NCBI GenBank assembly: GCA_021201795.1
Contig: JAJQEF010000020.1
Coordinates: 1-64,000 of the forward strand
Origin: Rikenellaceae bacterium
GTDB taxonomy: Bacteria; Bacteroidota; Bacteroidia; Bacteroidales; Rikenellaceae
Direction: 5' to 3'
DNA: 64,000 bases
Below are positions 57,958 to 64,000 of this stretch, one piece after another. The notes beneath the pieces are model-generated. The model searched no databases and was not told the origin of the DNA. It saw only the letters and a program-made list of their open reading frames with translations. Numbering within the stretch: position 1 is the first letter of the stretch; every line of letters begins with the position of its first letter. Made by a program: the position numbers and the translations under genes.

Positions 57958-59139
57958 ATGGCAAATAATAATAAACCGGAGGTGGTGAAGGTTAACGCCC
58001 ACCTCCACACGCCATACTCGTTCAGCGCCTTCGACGGAATTCCGCAGGCTCTGGATATGGCCGTGAAAGAAAATGTGAAGGTGGTCGGCATCAACGACTT
58101 CTATTCGATGGACGGTTATGCCGAATGGAACGATGAATGCCGTAAAAGGAAGCTCGCACCCCTGTTCAATATAGAATTTATCAGTCTCAATAAAGAGGAT
58201 CAGGATGCCGGAGTAAGGGTAAACGATCCCAACAATCCCGGAAGAACCTATCTGAGCGGTAAGGGGCTTGCATTCCCGGTTAATCTTCCGGAACCTTACG
58301 TATCGCAACTGGCGGACGTGAGGGCGGAATCCAACGGACACGTAAAAAAGATGTGCGATAAACTTAATAGTATACTTGCTGAGAAAAATACTAACATTAC
58401 CCTCGACTTCAATGATATAGAACAACGCCTTACTAAAGGTTCTATCCGTGAACGTCATCTTGCCAAAGCTCTGCGCGAAGCGGTATACGCTGAGTGCGGT
58501 AACGACGAAGCGAAGATAAAAGAGATGTTCCGTGCGGTGTTCGGGGATAAAGAACTGAAATCTGCTGTTGGCGATCACGCTGCGGTAGAGAACGAGATTC
58601 GCGGAAATCTGCTCAAGGCAGGTGGCGGAGCCTTCGTTCCGGAAGATACTAAAGCGTTCCTTCCGATGGAGACTGTAAGACAAATCATCCTGGGCGCAGG
58701 GGGTATTCCGACATATCCGTTCCTTGCGGACGATGCAAAAGGCGGATTTACCGACTTCGAGGAAGACGTGGTTAAAACTGCGGAGATACTAAAAAAACGC
58801 GGGATCTATTCCGTTGAGTTCATAACAACCAGAAATAGCATTGAATGGCTCGAGAAATATGCCGGATACCTCAGTGAGAACGGATTCGCCGTTACGTTCG
58901 GAAGCGAACACAATACCCCTGCGATGGAGCCTGTGGAACTGTTCGCGCGCGGAGGAGCACCGCTTACGGATAAACTGCTTCGGATAAACTACGAGGGAGC
59001 GTGTATAACCGCTGCACATCAGGATTTGGTACGTCAGGGCAAACACGGATTCGTAGATAAAGAAGGCAATGCGGATACCGGTAATACGGCATACTATATC
59101 GAGTATGGAGATAAGGTAATTAAAGAAGCTATCGGATAG
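57958..59139 (+). CDS. PHP-domain protein, possible phosphoesterase
   Basis: A 393-residue protein of the PHP metal-dependent hydrolase fold: VNAHLHTPYSFSAFDGIPQAL (H15, H17), VVGINDFYSMDGYAEW, FNIEFIS, and a C-terminal GSEHNTPAMEP. These are the usual metal ligands in order. An inserted helical section (about 110-215) separates them. Members hydrolyse phosphate esters; the substrate here is unknown, though the neighbours suggest a sugar phosphate. It lies 35 bases after E1 and 11 bases before the aldolase-SDR fusion. Confidence 0.8.
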   Translation: MANNNKPEVVKVNAHLHTPYSFSAFDGIPQALDMAVKENVKVVGINDFYSMDGYAEWNDECRKRKLAPLFNIEFISLNKEDQDAGVRVNDPNNPGRTYLSGKGLAFPVNLPEPYVSQLADVRAESNGHVKKMCDKLNSILAEKNTNITLDFNDIEQRLTKGSIRERHLAKALREAVYAECGNDEAKIKEMFRAVFGDKELKSAVGDHAAVENEIRGNLLKAGGGAFVPEDTKAFLPMETVRQIILGAGGIPTYPFLADDAKGGFTDFEEDVVKTAEILKKRGIYSVEFITTRNSIEWLEKYAGYLSENGFAVTFGSEHNTPAMEPVELFARGGAPLTDKLLRINYEGACITAAHQDLVRQGKHGFVDKEGNADTGNTAYYIEYGDKVIKEAIG

Positions 59140-59150
59140 GAGGAACAGAA

Positions 59151-61112
59151 ATGGAAGAATTGAAAAAACTGATCGATATATCCAGGCATTACGGATGCGA
59201 CAGTAGGTACGTGATCGCTGGAGGAGGAAATACCTCATACAAGAACGAAGGTAAACTGTGGGTCAAAGCGAGCGGATATGCCCTTGCTACTATTGTCGAA
59301 GAAGGATTCGCCGTCCTCGACCGCGATAAACTCAACGCGATGGCCTTCAGGGAATACAGCCCGGATACAGCCGAACGCGAAGAGCAGGTTAAGAACGATC
59401 TTGCGGACGCATGTATAACCAAAGATAGAAGACCGTCCGTCGAGACCTCACTTCATAACGCCATGAGTGCGAGCTTCGTAATCCACCTGCATCCCACCCT
59501 TATCAACGGTCTGATGGGGGCGCAGAACGCAGAAGCCGACACCAAAAGGATTCTGGGCGAGGAAGTTCTATATATACCTTACATCGATCCGGGTTATGTC
59601 CTTTATAAAGAGGTCGATAACCGCGTGCGCGATTATAAGGAAAAATTCGGTAAAGAACCGGAAGTCATTCTTCTTCAGAACCACGGAGCCTTCGTAGGCG
59701 CGGACTGTCCTGAAAAAGTAAAGGAAATTTATACCGGAATTCTCGAAAAACTGGAAAAAGAGATCAAACAACCGCTTCCGGAAGGAGAGGTCGATGTTTG
59801 CCGCTGCGCGCAGAAAGTTGTTCCTGCGATAAGAATGATGTTATCCAAAGAGTCGCTTAAAACCCTGAAGGTTAAGAATAATGCTCTAATAGATTACTTC
59901 GTGTCCGATGCGGAGAACTATAAAAAAGTATCGAGACCGTTCTCACCTGACGCTATCGTTTACTGCAAATCGAACTATATTTATATAGGTTCCGAGTGTG
60001 AACCCGAGAATATAATATCTATCGCACAGGCGGAGATCGAAAAATTTACGGCTAAGTTCGGATACCAGCCTAAGGTAATACTTATCAAAGGACTGGGACT
60101 TATTGCCGTGGGGGACAATGCGGCGCAGTGCGACATTATTCTCGATGTATTCGAGGATATGATGAAAATAGCTTACTATGCGCAGTCGTTCGGCGGCGAG
60201 CACCCTATGACCCAGGAACAAATAGACTTTATCGATAACTGGGAAGTCGAAAACTACCGCCGTAAGATCAGCGCAGGAGCCGTAGCCGGGCGTGCCGAAA
60301 ATAAAAATATTGTAGTTACCGGTGCCGCGCAGGGATTTGGCGAAGGAATTGCACGCTGTCTTGTAGGGCAGGGAGCTAATATTATCGTTGCCGATCTTAA
60401 CGAAGAAGTAGGTAATGCGACCTCTTGCAGACTCAACGGAATGGCTAAGAGCAACCGCGCGATATTCGTTAAAACTAACGTCGCGGACCTGCAGAGCCTC
60501 GACGAACTTATGCACCAAAGCGTGTGTAGCTTCGGAGGGATCGACATATTTATCAGCAACGCAGGGGTTCTGCGTGCAGGAGGTCTGGAGGATATGACGC
60601 CTGAGAATTTCGAGTTCGTAACGAAGATAAACTACAACGCTTACTTCTATTGTGCTAAGGCGGTGTCGCCTATAATGAAGCTGCAGACTAAATATTCGGA
60701 CGATAAATACTGCGACATAATACAGGTAAATTCCAAATCCGGACTTCGTGGAAGCAAAGCCAACTTCGCTTATGCAGGAGGTAAATTCGGTGGAGTGGGG
60801 CTCACTCAGTCGTTCGCGCTGGAACTTGCACCGTTCAGGATCAAGGTAAATTCTATCTGTCCCGGCAACTTCTACGAGGGACCGCTATGGTCCGATCCGG
60901 AGAACGGATTGTTCGTACAATATCTCCGCGCAGGCAAGGTTCCCGGAGCTAAGACTATCGAGGATGTGAAGGAATTCTATATGGCTCAGGTTCCCATGCG
61001 CAAAGGGTGTTCGCCGGAGGATGTAACGAAGGCGGTGTTGTACCTTGTAGAACAGACTTGCGAAACAGGACAGGCGATCCCGATTACAGGCGGACAAGTT
61101 ATGCTTAATTAG
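59151..61112 (+). CDS. Class II aldolase-SDR fusion (RhaEW-like)
   Basis: A 653-residue bifunctional protein. The N-terminal class II aldolase domain (about 1-225) has GGGNTSYKNEGKLWVKASG, metal ligands H112/H114 (HLHP) and QNHGAF. A linking region (about 240-370) follows. The C-terminal short-chain dehydrogenase (about 383-653) carries TGAAQGFG (about 390-397), SNAG and Y541/K545 (YAGGK). It resembles the rhamnulose-phosphate aldolase/lactaldehyde dehydrogenase proteins of the RhaEW type. Products would be a triose derivative plus an oxidised or reduced aldehyde; exact substrate is inferred only by family. Start has a plausible AGGAGG upstream. Confidence 0.88.
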   Translation: MEELKKLIDISRHYGCDSRYVIAGGGNTSYKNEGKLWVKASGYALATIVEEGFAVLDRDKLNAMAFREYSPDTAEREEQVKNDLADACITKDRRPSVETSLHNAMSASFVIHLHPTLINGLMGAQNAEADTKRILGEEVLYIPYIDPGYVLYKEVDNRVRDYKEKFGKEPEVILLQNHGAFVGADCPEKVKEIYTGILEKLEKEIKQPLPEGEVDVCRCAQKVVPAIRMMLSKESLKTLKVKNNALIDYFVSDAENYKKVSRPFSPDAIVYCKSNYIYIGSECEPENIISIAQAEIEKFTAKFGYQPKVILIKGLGLIAVGDNAAQCDIILDVFEDMMKIAYYAQSFGGEHPMTQEQIDFIDNWEVENYRRKISAGAVAGRAENKNIVVTGAAQGFGEGIARCLVGQGANIIVADLNEEVGNATSCRLNGMAKSNRAIFVKTNVADLQSLDELMHQSVCSFGGIDIFISNAGVLRAGGLEDMTPENFEFVTKINYNAYFYCAKAVSPIMKLQTKYSDDKYCDIIQVNSKSGLRGSKANFAYAGGKFGGVGLTQSFALELAPFRIKVNSICPGNFYEGPLWSDPENGLFVQYLRAGKVPGAKTIEDVKEFYMAQVPMRKGCSPEDVTKAVLYLVEQTCETGQAIPITGGQVMLN

Positions 61113-61131
61113 AAATGTAAAAATTAAAGAT

Positions 61132-62409
61132 ATGAAAACTAAAGCGGTTAGATTGTACGGCAAGAAGGACCTTCGTCTCGAAGAGTTCGATCTGCCTCGG
61201 ATCAAAGACGACGAAATATTAGCCAAAGTGGTTTGCGACAGCCTTTGTATGTCATCATACAAGGCTTCCACCGAGGCGGACAAACATAAACGCGTACCGA
61301 GGGACATAGACAAAAATCCCGTCATCATAGGACATGAATTTGCCGGAGAGATCGTAGAAGTAGGCTCTAAATGGGCGGATGCGTTCAGGGCAGGGGATAA
61401 ATTCTCGATTCAGCCAGCGCTGAACTACGAGGATGGTCCGGTGGGAGTGCTGAGTGCACCGGGATATTCTTACCGATACGTAGGTGGAGATGCGACTTAT
61501 GTGATTATCCCTAAAGAAGTTATGGAGCAGTGGTGTTTGTTGAAGTACAACGGTGCCGGATATTATCCTGCTTCGCTGTCCGAACCTTTGTCATGCGTAA
61601 TAGGTGCAATGCACGCGAATTACCACACTACCCCGGGATCTTATATCCATAAAATGGAGATCGTCGAAGGAGGTAATATGGCGATCCTTGCAGGTGTGGG
61701 GCCAATGGGGCTCGCAGCTATAAATTATGTTATAAATCGGACCGACAGGAAGCCTAAACTTGTTATAGTTACAGATATCGATCAGACCCGTTTAGACAGG
61801 GCCGCTTCTTTATATACTCCTGAGCAGGCTGCAACAAATGGCATAGAATTACGTTATGTCAATACAGGTGCGATGAGTGATGCGGTTAAGGAACTGAGGG
61901 ATATTACGGAGGGCAAAGGCTACGACGACGTATTAGTGTTCGCCCCGGTGGCATCGGTCATACAACAGGCGGACGGTATACTCGCCTTCGACGGATGCCT
62001 TAATTTCTTCGCAGGTCCTTCGAATCCTGAATTTACCGCTCCGATGAATTTTTACAACGTTCACTACGCTTACACACACGTAGTCGGAACGAGCGGTGGA
62101 AATATGGACGATATGGTAGAGGCTCTCGATCTTATGGGCAAAGGACTCGATCCGGCAGGACTGGTTACACACATCGGAGGTTTGAACGCCGTTGCAGAGA
62201 CTACATTGAATCTGCCGAATATACCTGGAGGTAAGAAACTTATCTATACACATATAGATATGGAGTTGACCGCAATAGCCGATTTTGAAAAAAAGGGAGA
62301 AAAATGTCCGATATTCAAAAAACTTGCCGATATTTGCACCGGCAATAACGGACTTTGGAGTGTGGAAGCTGAAGAGTATCTGCTCGCCAATGCCGATAAA
62401 TTAGGATAG
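61132..62409 (+). CDS. Zinc-type dehydrogenase (sorbose-1-phosphate reductase-like)
   Basis: A medium-chain dehydrogenase of 425 residues: KVVCDSLCMSSYKAS, NPVIIGHEFAGEIVEVG (GHE), and NAD(P)-binding GVGPMGLAAINYV. Longer than classical alcohol dehydrogenases and similar in size to sorbose 1-phosphate reductases. It should oxidise or reduce a polyol or ketose derivative; substrate unknown. Twenty bases after the aldolase-SDR gene. Confidence 0.85.
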   Translation: MKTKAVRLYGKKDLRLEEFDLPRIKDDEILAKVVCDSLCMSSYKASTEADKHKRVPRDIDKNPVIIGHEFAGEIVEVGSKWADAFRAGDKFSIQPALNYEDGPVGVLSAPGYSYRYVGGDATYVIIPKEVMEQWCLLKYNGAGYYPASLSEPLSCVIGAMHANYHTTPGSYIHKMEIVEGGNMAILAGVGPMGLAAINYVINRTDRKPKLVIVTDIDQTRLDRAASLYTPEQAATNGIELRYVNTGAMSDAVKELRDITEGKGYDDVLVFAPVASVIQQADGILAFDGCLNFFAGPSNPEFTAPMNFYNVHYAYTHVVGTSGGNMDDMVEALDLMGKGLDPAGLVTHIGGLNAVAETTLNLPNIPGGKKLIYTHIDMELTAIADFEKKGEKCPIFKKLADICTGNNGLWSVEAEEYLLANADKLG

Positions 62410-62469
62410 TTAGTTCAAGTACGCATGTAATAGTTACGGCGTAAACCATAAATAAATTTTTTCAAGGAA

Positions 62470-63768
62470 ATGAAACAGTTGGATACGAAGTTTATGCACC
62501 CGGCAGAACAAATCACTGTCATAATCGGGCGCATATACCGTAGCGGAATGACTACCACTTCAGGTGGTAACATCTCCATCAAAGACGAGAACGGAGACAT
62601 CTGGATTACTCCCAGTGCAATCGACAAGGGTAATCTTACAGAGAAGGATATCGTTTGTATTAAAAAGGACGGAACGGTCGTAGGTCCTCACAAGCCCTCT
62701 TCGGAGCATCCTTTCCATAGGGCTATCTATGATATGAGGCCCGAGGTAACTGCGGTAATTCACGCACATCCGCCCGCACTCGTATCGTTCAGTATAGTAC
62801 ATGAGGTGCCGGATACCAACATAATCCCGCAAGCAAAAAGCATCTGTGGTAAAGTAGGGTTCGCTCCTTACGACGTACCGGGAAGCGCAGCACTTGGCGA
62901 AAAAATCGCTAAGGAGTTCAAAAACAACCCGGGAATTAAAGCCGTTATCATGGAGAACCATGGAGTAGTGCTTTGCGGTAAAGATATGATGGACGCTTAC
63001 GAGAGATTCGAAACACTCGAATTCTGTGCAAGAACGATCATCAAAGCCAAAACTCTCGGAGAACCAGCTTACCTTACTGACGACCAGATCGGACGGTTCG
63101 AAAAGTCTATACAGACCAACTACCATTATTTTATTGGTGTTACATACCCGTCCGACGAGCGTGCGATACGTACCGACATAGTAAGGATCGTAAGGCGTTC
63201 ATGCGACCAGGATCTTATGATCAGCACGTACGGAACCGTATCCGTCAGATGGAGAGGCAACGACTTCCTTATAACCCCTCCGGGAGTACCGCGTTGGGAC
63301 ATTCAGCCGGAGCAGATAGTGCAGGTGAAAGACGGAATGGTCGAAGCCGGTAAAGTGCCGAGCCGTTCGGTAGCGCTTCATCAGATGATATATCAGATGA
63401 ACCCGCATATAAACTCGATCATTATGACGCAGTCGCCTAACCTTATGGCATTTAGCACTTCAGGCGTGAAGTTCGATGTGAGGACGATACCTGAAAGCTG
63501 GATATTCCTTCAGGACATACCGAACGTACCGTTCGGTATGCACTTCGAAGAACCTGCTAAGATAGCTGAAATGCTCGGTAAAATACCTGCAGTACTCGTA
63601 GCCAACGACTCGGTAATCGTGACCGGAGATAAACTTCTCCAGACCTTCGATAAGCTGGAAGTTGCGGAGTTCAGTGCTAAATCGCTTATTCTTGCAGCAC
63701 CGATCGGTAAACTAAAACCTATTAACGACAAAGAGATCGAGAGATTGATGGTTGCGTTCAACGTTTAG
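62470..63768 (+). CDS. Tandem class II aldolase-like protein
   Basis: A 432-residue protein with two aldolase/adducin domains. The first (about 10-205) keeps the metal site: TSGGNISIKDENGDIWITPS, H98/H100 (IHAHPPAL) and ENHGVVL. The second (about 230-430) has the same fold pattern (STYGTVSVRWRGNDFLITPPG), but the HxH pair is replaced by T320-Q321-S322 (MTQSPN), so it is probably non-catalytic or structural. Last gene of the operon. A separate promoter for the following gene suggests the operon ends here. Confidence 0.83.
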   Translation: MKQLDTKFMHPAEQITVIIGRIYRSGMTTTSGGNISIKDENGDIWITPSAIDKGNLTEKDIVCIKKDGTVVGPHKPSSEHPFHRAIYDMRPEVTAVIHAHPPALVSFSIVHEVPDTNIIPQAKSICGKVGFAPYDVPGSAALGEKIAKEFKNNPGIKAVIMENHGVVLCGKDMMDAYERFETLEFCARTIIKAKTLGEPAYLTDDQIGRFEKSIQTNYHYFIGVTYPSDERAIRTDIVRIVRRSCDQDLMISTYGTVSVRWRGNDFLITPPGVPRWDIQPEQIVQVKDGMVEAGKVPSRSVALHQMIYQMNPHINSIIMTQSPNLMAFSTSGVKFDVRTIPESWIFLQDIPNVPFGMHFEEPAKIAEMLGKIPAVLVANDSVIVTGDKLLQTFDKLEVAEFSAKSLILAAPIGKLKPINDKEIERLMVAFNV

Positions 63769-63775
63769 TAATCCG

Positions 63776-63807
63776 TTTGCGGAAGAACGTTAATTTTGTT
63801 ATCTTTA
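63776..63807 (+). promoter_or_regulatory. Promoter of the lipoate ligase gene
   Basis: TTTG (63776-63779), a 20-base spacer and TATCTTTA (63800-63807) match the consensus except for the last base. A TAATTTTG box at 63791-63798 is an alternative. The ATG follows at 63840. Confidence 0.5.
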
Positions 63808-63839
63808 CGGTTGCAAATAAAACCTTAATCCGCTGAAAG

Positions 63840-64000
63840 ATGAAACTTATCGTTAGCAATAGTAATGATCCTTATTACAACATTGCTGCGGAGAAATATA
63901 TTCTGACAGAACGTCTTAATGAAGACGTTCTGTTTATTTATATAAATAATCCATGCGTCGTCGTGGGACGAAACCAGAACCCCGAAGCGGAAGTAGACAT
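63840..64000 (+). CDS. lplA: Lipoate-protein ligase A, 5' part only
   Basis: The first 53 residues (MKLIVSNSNDPYYNIAAEKY...ILTERLNEDVLFIYINNPC, then VVVGRKQNPEAEVD) match the N-terminus of lipoate-protein ligases, including the NPCVVVGRxQNP lipoate-binding motif. The gene is cut by the window end. It would attach lipoate to K43 of the E2 protein encoded 11 kb upstream, so its placement fits the operon. Confidence 0.88.
   Translation, partial: MKLIVSNSNDPYYNIAAEKYILTERLNEDVLFIYINNPCVVVGRNQNPEAEVD

Overview
The window is a chromosomal segment of a Bacteroidota bacterium, most likely Bacteroidales. The evidence is fimbrillin (Mfa1/FimA-type) lipoproteins, BACON-domain polysaccharide lyases, a Bacteroides-type topoisomerase IV A subunit, a short-form CstA, and promoters of the Bacteroidota form TTTG-N19-21-TAnnTTTG. 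No rRNA, IS element, CRISPR array or prophage was recognised. One tRNA (Leu, anticodon TAG) is present. The sequence opens with a 36-base C tract that looks like a contig-edge artefact.

Layout: (1) 0-9 kb: housekeeping genes (rny, uvrC), a regulator, an MscS channel, a small protein with a cysteine-periodic tail, a divergent pair of HTH genes, and an aquaporin. (2) 9.3-16.3 kb: a decayed oleate hydratase gene, then a minus-strand fimbrial operon (Mfa1-like stalk, Mfa2/FimB-like subunit and two accessory or tip lipoproteins, the last frameshifted). (3) 16.4-28 kb: MgtC-like protein, AraC regulator, a PL11-type rhamnogalacturonan lyase flanked by remnants of at least three further copies of its 3' end, a GH2 enzyme with an in-frame stop, a frameshifted nucleotidyltransferase-like gene, and a small MscS protein. 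(4) 28-31 kb: DUF1848 protein, two nitroreductases and a PNPOx-fold protein. (5) 31.1-39.5 kb: a compact surface-polysaccharide operon (flippase, acyltransferase, GT2, EpsG-like polymerase, three GT4-like enzymes, unknown last gene). (6) 39.5-51.4 kb: proA, parC, aroK, aldose epimerase, cstA, an SLBB export protein, tig, a DUF1349 lipoprotein and tRNA-Leu. (7) 51.4-64 kb: a GntR/UTRA regulator divergent from a long operon: 2-oxoacid dehydrogenase E2, a small membrane protein, E3, fused E1 alpha-beta, a PHP hydrolase, an aldolase-SDR fusion, a zinc-type dehydrogenase and a double class II aldolase. A lipoate-protein ligase, cut by the window end, follows.

Two themes stand out. First, gene decay is concentrated between 9.3 and 27.4 kb: frameshifts in homopolymers, nonsense codons and partial gene copies. 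Some could be sequencing error, but the partial lyase copies cannot be explained by single-base error. Second, the 51-64 kb operon joins a lipoate-dependent 2-oxoacid dehydrogenase to aldolases and sugar-type dehydrogenases under one regulator with visible palindromic operator candidates. It is the best candidate for an undescribed catabolic system; its substrate cannot be read from the sequence. All assignments rest on motif and family recognition by eye; no database search was run.
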